A DNA stretch of 64,000 nt from a virus: positions 1 to 64,000 of IMG/VR virus record IMGVR_UViG_3300031857_000149; one strand, given 5' to 3'. The notes beneath the pieces are model-generated. The model was given only the letters and a program-made list of their open reading frames with translations. It ran no database searches and was not told where the DNA came from. Below are positions 1 through 6,241 of the stretch, one piece after another; position 1 is the stretch's first letter, and the number at the start of each line of letters is the position of its first letter. Position numbers and translations under genes: made by a program.

Positions 1-250
1 GGTGATCCTTGAGTTCTGTCCCAAACATCTGGAGTTGCTGCCAGAAGATTACAAGAGGCGAATAGAGGTCATTCACCCAAATCTTGAGGTTTGGATATTT
101 TTTAGTAATATGAATTGCCACAGAACCACCACCCAAAAAGGGTTCCCGAAACTCATCATAGTTTCGTAGGTCTGGAAAATATGGGTCCATCTTGGTGCAA
201 GCACGGGACTTGCCGCCAGGGTATCTTAGGGGAGTTTTAAGAGATTTCAT
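1..250 (-). CDS. dam: DNA adenine methylase, Dam/D12 class (3' end beyond window)
   Basis: N-terminal 83 residues of an N6-adenine DNA methyltransferase; the gene runs off the left edge. The protein opens MKSLKTPLRYPGGKS, the family's RYPGGK signature, and residues around 40-50 read EPFLGGGSVA, the S-adenosylmethionine-binding motif I (FxGxG type). A following VNDLYSP stretch matches the conserved NDxN-like region. ATG at 250 is chosen because it sits just ahead of the signature; the start overlaps the preceding 69-aa gene by 14 bp, so it is probably translated with it. It would methylate phage or host DNA, perhaps to evade restriction. The catalytic DPPY motif lies outside the window. Confidence 0.88.
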   Translation of the reverse strand, partial: MKSLKTPLRYPGGKSRACTKMDPYFPDLRNYDEFREPFLGGGSVAIHITKKYPNLKIWVNDLYSPLVIFWQQLQMFGTELKDH

Positions 251-446
251 AATCAGGTTTGTTGTACTTCAAATATTCCCAGAATGTAAGTTTCATTTCC
301 TTATGAGTCATACCACAATGTTTTGCGGCAGCAGGAAGAGTCATTTTAGCACGAAATAATGCCTCATTTGCTTCCTTTACATTCTCGGGAGTAGTTTTAA
401 TAGGAATTTCTTTTAGGTCCTTGTATGAGATTTTATAAGGGTTCAT
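237..446 (-). CDS. Conserved small phage protein, function unknown (69 aa)
   Basis: A 69-residue protein with no recognised domain name. The middle (about residues 30-60) reads like a short helix-turn-helix: AKMTLPAAAKHCGMTHKEMK, then an aromatic-rich tail with FWEYLKYNKP. Small proteins of this look occur in T4-like cyanophages. It lies between the 2OG oxygenase gene (11 bp upstream) and the Dam gene (14 bp overlap), so it belongs to the same polycistronic unit. A DNA-binding role is only an inference from the helical pattern. Confidence 0.7.
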   Translation of the reverse strand: MNPYKISYKDLKEIPIKTTPENVKEANEALFRAKMTLPAAAKHCGMTHKEMKLTFWEYLKYNKPDYEIS

Positions 447-457
447 TATAATTTATT

Positions 458-979
458 TTACTTGTTATGTTGTAAAAAAGTAGCAACTATAACTACTCTT
501 CTTTCAGTTAATGGAGTTTGCATATAATGTTCTATATTTCCATCAAACATTATAACATCATCCTCTTTTGGATCATACTCAGAATCACCAACAATTGTCT
601 TACCTCCAGAATTAGTTAAGTAAACCAAAATATTAGAATGTTGATAAGTATGATCTACGTGTGGAAATGTGTATTCTGGTGCTCCTTTAGGGGAGACAGA
701 ATTAGCGTTTACCCTAAAAAATGTACTAACTTCTATTTCATTAAAACTTAAAATTTCCAATAAACCCTGACAAACAAACTCAGTATAGTTAGAGTTTACC
801 ATAGGAAATTTAGTAATAGTACCTTCTGGTCTTCCCAAAAAACTGTGAGCAAGAAAACTAATATTATCTTTACCAAGAGTTGTAGATGGATAATAATTCC
901 ACGTAAAATCTCCAGATAATATAATTTGCTTTATTTCTTGATAAAATTTAGTTTTTGGATTTTTTAATTTATTAATCAC
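458..979 (-). CDS. 2-oxoglutarate/Fe(II)-dependent oxygenase
   Basis: A 173-residue member of the 2OG-Fe(II) dioxygenase superfamily. The iron triad is visible: H107-V-D109 in the FPHVDH segment and distal H151 in the IEHYM segment. Arginines at 160-161 (TERRVV) sit where the 2-oxoglutarate carboxylate is bound. The double-stranded beta-helix core fills the C-terminal half (NILVYLTN, DDVIMFDG, VVIVATF). Such oxygenases are frequent auxiliary genes in cyanophages and are thought to hydroxylate proteins or nucleobases; the substrate is unknown here. The start overlaps the upstream 63-aa gene by 4 bp (ATGA type), placing it in the clamp-loader operon. Confidence 0.85.
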   Translation of the reverse strand: MINKLKNPKTKFYQEIKQIILSGDFTWNYYPSTTLGKDNISFLAHSFLGRPEGTITKFPMVNSNYTEFVCQGLLEILSFNEIEVSTFFRVNANSVSPKGAPEYTFPHVDHTYQHSNILVYLTNSGGKTIVGDSEYDPKEDDVIMFDGNIEHYMQTPLTERRVVIVATFLQHNK

Positions 980-1167
980 TCTAGGTCCTCGGTTAATTCA
1001 AATTCTTCAAATTGATCAGAAGATACTTCATGTTGCCCATCAATAAGATACCAATGATGTCCAGCACGTTCACCAAGATACTTCATCTGGTCTTCTGCAA
1101 ATATATTCTCTCTCATTGCTGCTTGAATCTTATAATGAATCAATTCTTCTTTACTTGGCACTTTCAT
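976..1167 (-). CDS. Small acidic hypothetical protein downstream of gp44
   Basis: A 63-residue acidic protein with no recognised family; it ends in a run of Glu/Asp (FEEFELTEDLE). It overlaps the gp44 stop by 4 bp and the 2OG oxygenase start by 4 bp, so the three are translationally coupled. In T4 and many relatives the gene after gp44 is gp62, the clamp-loader small subunit, but this product is far shorter and shows no resemblance I can see to gp62. It could be an unrelated insertion. Confidence 0.6.
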   Translation of the reverse strand: MKVPSKEELIHYKIQAAMRENIFAEDQMKYLGERAGHHWYLIDGQHEVSSDQFEEFELTEDLE

Positions 1168-2105
1168 TTGAATTCACACTCCACCATAATTTCCGTCAAA
1201 CAGGCAAGAAGATTAATCTCTTGGTCGGCAACAAAAGCAGACTGGTATTGATACTTTGCCACAATCAAGACCGCAGCGGCAATAGAAGGACCATCAAGAA
1301 CCTCATACAAAGAATCATAGATGCGACGCAAAATAAGATTAATGTCATTATCCAAGTTGGCAACAACCCACTTACGAACTTCGGCAAAGTTCTTTTCTTT
1401 TAGGTTCTTATTCAGTTCATTTACAGAGATGTCCGAGAAAGATGCAAGAATTCCAGAGTCGATTTCTCCTCCAACCGAATATCGCTGACATTCGTTGGTG
1501 ACTCTTCGGAAATCTGGGAAGTGCTTGTTAATGAGTTCTGCAAGGACTTTCGGATCATATCGGACGCCCTCCGCATCCAAGATGTTTTGTAGACGCTTGA
1601 AGAAGAGTCCCGCCAACTGGATTTTTTCCTTCCCTTTGATGGCAAATTCGATGACGGCACATCGGGAGTGGAGGGGTTCGATAATCTTGTTCTTGTAGTT
1701 GCAGGTAAAGATGAATCGGCAATTACCAGCAAATTCCTCAATAAACGCCCTAAGGAGGAGTTGTACGTCATTCCCCGTGTTATCTGCCTCGTCAATGATA
1801 ATGACTTTGTGTTTAGCATCTGACGAAAGTGAGACGGTCGAAGCGAAGTTTTTCGCATTGTTTCGGACAGTATCGAGGAATCTACCCTCGTCGGATCCGT
1901 TGATGACATAACAATCTACTCCCAATTCATTACACAATGCCTTTGCCACGGTGGTTTTTCCTACACCAGCAGGACCACACAGAAGCAAGTTGGGCAATTC
2001 GCCACTATTTAGAAAATCCTGAAACGACTTTTTAGTTTGTTCAGGAAGAATACAATCTTCAATTGTTTTGGGGCGATATTTTTCGCACCACAGAAAATCA
2101 CTCAT
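1164..2105 (-). CDS. gp44: Sliding clamp loader large subunit gp44
   Basis: AAA+ ATPase that opens the gp45 clamp and loads it on primer-template DNA. With the ATG at 2105 it is 313 residues, close to T4 gp44. The Walker A motif GPAGVGKT is at residues 44-51, Walker B IIIDEAD at about 102-108, and the SRC arginine-finger motif of clamp loaders at 147-149. An upstream in-frame TTG at 2111 exists, but the ATG giving MSDFLWCEKYRP fits the family N-terminus, where W and the EKYRPK box are standard. It follows the 169-aa gene by 6 bp. Its partner gp62 is not found adjacent. Confidence 0.96.
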   Translation of the reverse strand: MSDFLWCEKYRPKTIEDCILPEQTKKSFQDFLNSGELPNLLLCGPAGVGKTTVAKALCNELGVDCYVINGSDEGRFLDTVRNNAKNFASTVSLSSDAKHKVIIIDEADNTGNDVQLLLRAFIEEFAGNCRFIFTCNYKNKIIEPLHSRCAVIEFAIKGKEKIQLAGLFFKRLQNILDAEGVRYDPKVLAELINKHFPDFRRVTNECQRYSVGGEIDSGILASFSDISVNELNKNLKEKNFAEVRKWVVANLDNDINLILRRIYDSLYEVLDGPSIAAAVLIVAKYQYQSAFVADQEINLLACLTEIMVECEFK

Positions 2106-2111
2106 AATCAA

Positions 2112-2621
2112 TCAAATCCATTCAGGTTTTCGTTGTGGCATACGGAGATAATTATTGCTAACCCAAGGTTTGGATGCAATATACATCTTGTAAGCAGTAA
2201 AAGTGTCAATGCTTGTGTCAAATTTATATTCATCAGGCATAGCACGGGCAAATGGTGTCACATTAGTAATCTTTCCCTTTGGAAACAAATAGTATGCATC
2301 CAGAAGGGTATTATAGCACGAATGGGTCTTACCATATCGCAAAGTATATTCATCACAAAGATTCATACCCCACTTAATCAACCAGTAGGCATTATCAATG
2401 GTCTTTGCCGCCCATTGAGTGCAGGGATGATTACGGAAGGCACCTTTCTCTGTACTGTAAGGAGTTCCATCTGACTTTGGAAGAGTACCATAGTTATGAT
2501 ACCACTTAGAAGCAACAATAGAAAGCATTTGACAGCATTCAAGTGGCATTTTTACTATATGTTTGTCGGGAAGAACAATCGCAGATTCTGCAGGAAATTC
2601 ATTTGTGACAAAGATATTCAT
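2112..2621 (-). CDS. Conserved cyanophage protein, possible DNA-repair relative (169 aa)
   Basis: A 169-residue protein starting MNIFVTNEFPAESAIVLPDKHIVKMPLE. This N-terminal pattern (MNIFV...DKHxVKMPLE..QML) recurs in phage proteins, some of which are labelled pyrimidine-dimer glycosylase-like; I cannot confirm that label and see no resemblance to T4 endonuclease V. Conserved-looking patches are the KGAFRNHPCTQWAA segment at about 60-75 and the C-terminal SKPWVSNNYLRMP. It sits between the HExxH protein (2 bp) and gp44 (6 bp) in the replication operon, which suggests a DNA-metabolism role, as inference only. Confidence 0.75.
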   Translation of the reverse strand: MNIFVTNEFPAESAIVLPDKHIVKMPLECCQMLSIVASKWYHNYGTLPKSDGTPYSTEKGAFRNHPCTQWAAKTIDNAYWLIKWGMNLCDEYTLRYGKTHSCYNTLLDAYYLFPKGKITNVTPFARAMPDEYKFDTSIDTFTAYKMYIASKPWVSNNYLRMPQRKPEWI

Positions 2622-2623
2622 AA

Positions 2624-3031
2624 TTAAAAGCAGTATTTTTTAAGATGATAAAGAACTTCTTCGGGTTTATCTTCCAGATAATATGCTTCTGTCTCATAAA
2701 CAGCATAAGAACCGGTTGCTTTTACTGAATTCATAACATCAGTCAATTTGTATTGATCCAAAGAAGCCGATACACCTAGTTTACCACGCTTACACGCTTG
2801 AGCAACGTGAACTGCCTCGTGATAGACAGTTTCATTAACATAGTGTTTAACGGGACTAATGGTGTTCTTAATATTATCCAGACAAATTACAAAATCCGGA
2901 GATTTGAGAACACCAAAGAATTGTTTATTCCTACAAATAGGAGCATTTTCTCTAACATTATAATTTTTTAGCATAATTTTGCTAATAATTTCCTGACCAG
3001 CAGGAGTCAAATAGAGTAGAAATTCCATCAT
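2624..3031 (-). CDS. Small HExxH metallopeptidase-like protein
   Basis: About 135 residues. Residues 71-75 are HEAVH, the zinc-binding HExxH signature of zincin metallopeptidases, in the context VYHEAVHVAQ; a third zinc ligand could be a Glu or His in the C-terminal ETEAYYLED segment. The start is set at the tandem ATGATG (3031/3028) that straddles the gp45 stop codon, the usual 4-bp or 1-bp coupling; the longer reading from 3070 would overlap gp45 needlessly. The protein is small for a full peptidase and might be an inactive or minimal relative. Its place just after gp45 is notable. Confidence 0.7.
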   Translation of the reverse strand: MMEFLLYLTPAGQEIISKIMLKNYNVRENAPICRNKQFFGVLKSPDFVICLDNIKNTISPVKHYVNETVYHEAVHVAQACKRGKLGVSASLDQYKLTDVMNSVKATGSYAVYETEAYYLEDKPEEVLYHLKKYCF

Positions 3032-3696
3032 CCAAAAGTCGAATCGGGTTCCAGAGCAATATAATAGCAAAGATTAAATTTGCTGTTAGTGAATTGTGAC
3101 AGAAGTTTAGAAGAAACTACCACATCATAGGCACCAGAGACAATCTTACTGATGTTCTCAACCTTAAAGTTGAAAGTGAATTGCTCATTAGTTTCACCAA
3201 CGATGATGGAGTATTCATTAGAAGTATCATTCTTCTTATCACGAACCACCAGACGAATCACGCCAGCATCACCAATTGCAGAAATATCGGGCAATTGATA
3301 GACCGCTGCTGCTTTCACCAGTTTCTCCAGAGAACCGGTTTCAAGTTGGAAACACACGTCTTCAGAAGGCAGTTTGATTTCTTTCTCAGGAGGAGAAATA
3401 ATCACATTTGGGTCGGCATAGAAATACTTCACCCGCCGCTTACCTTCACGAATAGTAATATAAGAATCCTCGGTAAAATCAAGATCAGGGTCCTGATGCA
3501 GACTCAGACCATTCAGAAACTGGTTCAAGTCGTAAATTGCAAAATTACGGGGGAACTCTTCACTAATCTCCGCTTCTGCCAGAATGTTCTTGGCAATAGA
3601 GATTGTGCGAAGTTTATTACCTTGCTTGACAAGAATAGACTGATTAATACCAGCAAAGTTCTTGAGAAGAGTCAGGGTATTATCAGAGAGTTTCAT
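3028..3696 (-). CDS. gp45: DNA polymerase sliding clamp gp45
   Basis: Trimeric ring clamp that tethers the phage polymerase to DNA and, in T4, also activates late transcription together with gp55. The 222-residue product aligns by eye with T4 gp45: start MKLSDNTLTLLKNFAGIN against MKLSKDTTALLKNFA, internal FAIYDLNQFLNGLSL, and end YYIALEPDSTFG. The start at 3696 is chosen from that match; two in-frame upstream ATGs (3717 and 3726) would add 7-10 residues. It lies downstream of the DUF3310-like gene and upstream of the HExxH gene and gp44. Confidence 0.95.
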   Translation of the reverse strand: MKLSDNTLTLLKNFAGINQSILVKQGNKLRTISIAKNILAEAEISEEFPRNFAIYDLNQFLNGLSLHQDPDLDFTEDSYITIREGKRRVKYFYADPNVIISPPEKEIKLPSEDVCFQLETGSLEKLVKAAAVYQLPDISAIGDAGVIRLVVRDKKNDTSNEYSIIVGETNEQFTFNFKVENISKIVSGAYDVVVSSKLLSQFTNSKFNLCYYIALEPDSTFG

Positions 3697-3722
3697 AGTG
3701 TTTTCTTTCAATTTCATAATAA

Positions 3723-4100
3723 TCAACGGGTGAATTCGGAGAGTCCATTGTCTTTGCGAGTATAATGCCCGTCAAAGTGAAGCAGTAGCATAGCATAGTG
3801 AATGACTTTCATCAAGTCACGCTTGTTACGCCCATCCTTATCACCATAACGGGAACCGTACTTCAGGATGTTTGCCTGACAGAAACCTGCTGCCAGTTTC
3901 TTTGCTGCCATCAGGTCAATGGTCTGGATATCGGCATAACCATCACTATCACCACAATAATGCCCGTGATAGGTAGTGGTCACATAATCCTCAACATCTT
4001 TCAGGATTTTATCTTCGTTGTATTTCCAAAGATGATTTTTTGATTCACTCATAGTAATTTTGTATTCAACTAGGTTTTGTTCGTCTTCAGGTCCAAACAT
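3723..4100 (-). CDS. DUF3310-like protein
   Basis: Up to 125 residues. The C-terminal half contains the DUF3310-type block ANILKYGSRYGDKDGRNKRD followed by LMKVIHYAMLLLHFDGHY, a helical motif common in phage proteins near nucleotide-metabolism genes. The start is uncertain: ATG 4100 has no Shine-Dalgarno, and ATG 4052 (MSESKNHLWKYNEDKIL) gives a 109-residue protein whose N-terminus looks more like the cyanophage relatives I remember. The gene opens the gp45-gp44 operon. Function is unknown; the domain is often linked to nucleotide handling. Confidence 0.78.
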   Translation of the reverse strand: MFGPEDEQNLVEYKITMSESKNHLWKYNEDKILKDVEDYVTTTYHGHYCGDSDGYADIQTIDLMAAKKLAAGFCQANILKYGSRYGDKDGRNKRDLMKVIHYAMLLLHFDGHYTRKDNGLSEFTR

Positions 4101-4103
4101 AAA

Positions 4104-4140
4104 GGGGGAAAGTCATAATTAACCTCCCCCAATTATATCA
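4104..4140 (-). promoter_or_regulatory. Extended -10 element and leader hairpin ahead of the gp45 operon
   Basis: On the minus strand TGATATAAT (4140-4132) is a perfect extended -10, overlapping the stop codon of the AAA+ gene. Immediately downstream an inverted repeat pairs GGGGGA (4130-4125) with TCCCCC (4109-4104) around a 15-nt loop. The same stretch holds GGGGGAGG, 6 nt and an ATG at 4116 that opens a 9-codon ORF (MTFPLYVWT) ending at 4087. A start about 7 nt after the -10 would fall inside the hairpin, so the Shine-Dalgarno and full hairpin exist only on read-through RNA. Role inferred. Confidence 0.5.
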
Positions 4141-5271
4141 GATTGTGGGGTTCAAGTCAACCTCAATCGTCAATTCAGAGTTTTCGGTAGGCATCTCAAA
4201 GTCAGCATCAATCTTGTCATAGAGTTCAAGAAATGCGGTTTTGGTTTCTTCATCAAAACGGTTGATGCAAACCTGAATTGCCTTTGCCTTATCACCGAAG
4301 ATGCTGTAGGCACGGATGATATGAACCAGGCGGCGAGTGGAGATGATTTCCTCAATACCACCATCATAGAAGGTCTTACGAATCACATCACCCCAGTCGG
4401 CAAGTCGCTTGCAGAAATCATCAATCTCGGTAAGACCCAGCGATGCTGCGATGCCCTGAAGGATGCGAATCTCCGTAGCGGCGGCAGGATAAGGTTGCTC
4501 AAAAGTCACGCAGAAACGCTCCAGGAACGCTTCGTTGAGGACGTTGGTGCCGATGAAGCGACCATCATCAGAACCCTTACCCTTGGTGTTTGCGGTGGCA
4601 ATCACGTTGAATCCAGAGGCAGGTTTCACGAAACGACCAATCTTTTTCAGGAAGACACCTTTACCTTCAAGGATGGATTGTAGGCACAGGATTTTATTGG
4701 AAGCAAGATCCACTTCATCGAGAAGCAACACGGCACCACGCTCAAGTGCCTCAATCACAGGTCCGTTGTGCCATACCGTCTCACCATTCACAAGACGGAA
4801 ACCACCAATTAGATCATCTTCATCAGTCTCAATAGTAATATTGACGCGGATCAGTTCTCGCTTGAGTTGCGAACACGCTTGCTCAACACTGAACGTTTTA
4901 CCGTTACCCGAAAGACCCGTAATGAACGTAGGGTAAAAGAGACGGGACTGAATAATCTTTTTGATATCGTTAAAATTACCAAACTTGACGAAGGTATCAT
5001 CTTTTTCGGGAATAAGGTTCTGTTCTACGGCAGGAAGGGCAGCAGGAGCTTGATATGCCTGCTCCATCTTACCAACAACGGTAGGAGTCACTTCAAGATT
5101 CCAACGACCACGAGAAACTTTGTAACCCTCAAGTTTGGAAGACACGGTTTGGTAGTTTGCCCCGTTGGATGCACACCATCCACGAATGTCGGCAGAAGTA
5201 ACTTCGGTGCCAAAGAGTGCCTTGAGGGAAGTAACGATGTAGTCAGTTGTCACGGAATTTTTGCGAGACAT
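4138..5271 (-). CDS. cobS: CobS-like / MoxR-type AAA+ ATPase
   Basis: A 377-residue AAA+ protein widely annotated in cyanophages as cobS, the cobaltochelatase ATPase subunit. Walker A GLSGNGKT is at 119-126, Walker B VLLLDEVD at 181-188, and a sensor-type ATANT near 225-229. The N-terminal 70 residues look like a separate small domain. In MoxR/CobS systems the ATPase works on a VWA-domain partner; the VWA/HExxH protein at 6242-8425 is the obvious candidate. No other cobalamin gene is visible, so a remodelling role is as plausible as cobalt chelation. It has its own extended -10 promoter just behind a terminator. Confidence 0.88.
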   Translation of the reverse strand: MSRKNSVTTDYIVTSLKALFGTEVTSADIRGWCASNGANYQTVSSKLEGYKVSRGRWNLEVTPTVVGKMEQAYQAPAALPAVEQNLIPEKDDTFVKFGNFNDIKKIIQSRLFYPTFITGLSGNGKTFSVEQACSQLKRELIRVNITIETDEDDLIGGFRLVNGETVWHNGPVIEALERGAVLLLDEVDLASNKILCLQSILEGKGVFLKKIGRFVKPASGFNVIATANTKGKGSDDGRFIGTNVLNEAFLERFCVTFEQPYPAAATEIRILQGIAASLGLTEIDDFCKRLADWGDVIRKTFYDGGIEEIISTRRLVHIIRAYSIFGDKAKAIQVCINRFDEETKTAFLELYDKIDADFEMPTENSELTIEVDLNPTI

Positions 5272-5304
5272 AATCTAGTTAGGTGGTTTTGTTTAACTGA
5301 AGTA

Positions 5305-5313
5305 ATTATAGCA
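5305..5313 (-). promoter_or_regulatory. Extended -10 promoter for the AAA+ ATPase gene
   Basis: Minus-strand TGCTATAAT, a consensus extended -10, 34 nt upstream of the start at 5271. It begins right after the U-tract of the terminator at 5314-5340. No good -35 is present, as expected for an extended -10 promoter. Confidence 0.6.
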
Positions 5314-5340
5314 ATAAAAAAGGGGGCAGTGGTGCCCCCT
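5314..5340 (-). terminator. Rho-independent terminator after the 219-aa gene
   Basis: Perfect 8-bp stem (5321-5328 with 5333-5340, AGGGGGCA/TGCCCCCT) and 4-nt loop; on the minus strand it is followed by a run of T. It lies 22 bp after the stop at 5362. Confidence 0.9.
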
Positions 5341-5361
5341 GTGACGGTTTGGAAAGTGGTT

Positions 5362-6021
5362 TTATCCGTTCTCACCCATTGCCGCTTGCTTACGGAGTTT
5401 TTTAGGATTCTTTGTTACAGTTCCAGGACCCTCTGTATGTCCACGCATATTTTCGACAGAAGCTTCTCTTTTTTCATCTCTTGTTTCCTGGTCTAAAACA
5501 CCTCTACCACCAGGATAACGTGGTCTAGAAGATTTACCTTCATTTACAATACTCTCTCTCCACTCTTCACCCATATTTGCCATAATTGCTTCTGCTGCTT
5601 CTGGAGTTTCAGCATATCCTTCATCAAGAAGGTGTGAGAGGATGATGTCGTAAAGGTCATACTCATAACTATCACGAATACCTTGTCTATCACTTCTGGT
5701 TAGACGATTTCCAAATGCTTTTTTCTTATTTTTATTTGCTGCTGATTTCGCTTGTACTTTTTTTGAATCAAAAGAATTTATAGCGGTTTTTATCTTTTTA
5801 GATCTTCCTTTGTTCTTTTCATCGTCACGATGGCGGACCCCAGGATTAGGTTGCAATGATGACACCGCTTTTGTCAGCGCCTTTCCTCTTGGAGATAGCT
5901 TTGGTCTACCCAAAGAATCCTTTCTATCTTTGGTAAAATCTACATATGCCTCATCAAGTTGCTGATTTTCAACAACTTCCAAATATGCTTCTTGGAGATT
6001 GCGAAGTTCTTTTGAATTCAT
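5362..6021 (-). CDS. Putative head-cargo protein, paralogue A (219 aa)
   Basis: No named family. It opens MNSKELRNLQEAYLEV, followed by QLDEAY; the middle is basic (KKIK, KKVQ, NKNKKKAFGNR), and residues 121-161 form a module YDLYDIILSHLLDEGYAETP then EAAEAIMANMGEEWRESIV. The same module and N-terminal pattern recur in the 166-aa protein at 8509-9009. The N-terminal LQE and LDE tripeptides fit the (L/I)-x-E rule of the T4 gp21 head protease. It has a late-type promoter 20 nt upstream and a strong terminator after it, so it is expressed alone and late. Packaging in the capsid is an inference. Confidence 0.72.
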   Translation of the reverse strand: MNSKELRNLQEAYLEVVENQQLDEAYVDFTKDRKDSLGRPKLSPRGKALTKAVSSLQPNPGVRHRDDEKNKGRSKKIKTAINSFDSKKVQAKSAANKNKKKAFGNRLTRSDRQGIRDSYEYDLYDIILSHLLDEGYAETPEAAEAIMANMGEEWRESIVNEGKSSRPRYPGGRGVLDQETRDEKREASVENMRGHTEGPGTVTKNPKKLRKQAAMGENG

Positions 6022-6040
6022 CTTACAACTACTTTTTAGT

Positions 6041-6048
6041 TATTTATG
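6041..6048 (-). promoter_or_regulatory. Late promoter element CATAAATA
   Basis: TAAATA-core late element, variant CATAAATA, 20 nt upstream of the start at 6021; it lies within the last codons of the preceding 63-aa gene. Confidence 0.6.
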
Positions 6049-6235
6049 AAACCATTTTGTTTTTCAAGGTCGCAAAATATTCATCGCTGGCAATTTTGGC
6101 AGTATAACCAGGATAATACTTTTCTACCAGATATGGTACGCCATAAAGTCCAATTTGCCCATTCCCATTCCAATTAATCCAAACAATTTTTTGAATACAA
6201 TCAACAACGTGTTCGTATGGAAATTTAGTTTTCAT
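6044..6235 (-). CDS. Small hypothetical protein (63 aa)
   Basis: A 63-residue protein, unrecognised. It carries an aromatic, basic composition (IVWINWNGNGQIGLYGVPYL, then YYPGY). It follows the VWA gene by only 6 bp and so is likely co-transcribed with it from the promoter at 8451-8456. The 3' end overlaps the late promoter of the next gene. No function can be suggested. Confidence 0.6.
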   Translation of the reverse strand: MKTKFPYEHVVDCIQKIVWINWNGNGQIGLYGVPYLVEKYYPGYTAKIASDEYFATLKNKMVS

Positions 6236-6241
6236 AATAAA

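Noticed and set aside
3181-3765. Long plus-strand ORF across gp45
   Set aside because: It is the antisense shadow of gp45, with no start signal and a composition (Leu/Ile/Arg-heavy, no motif) typical of reverse frames.
4867-5496. 209-aa plus-strand ORF
   Set aside because: It runs antisense through the AAA+ gene, the terminator and the 219-aa gene; the minus-strand genes explain the sequence with clear motifs.
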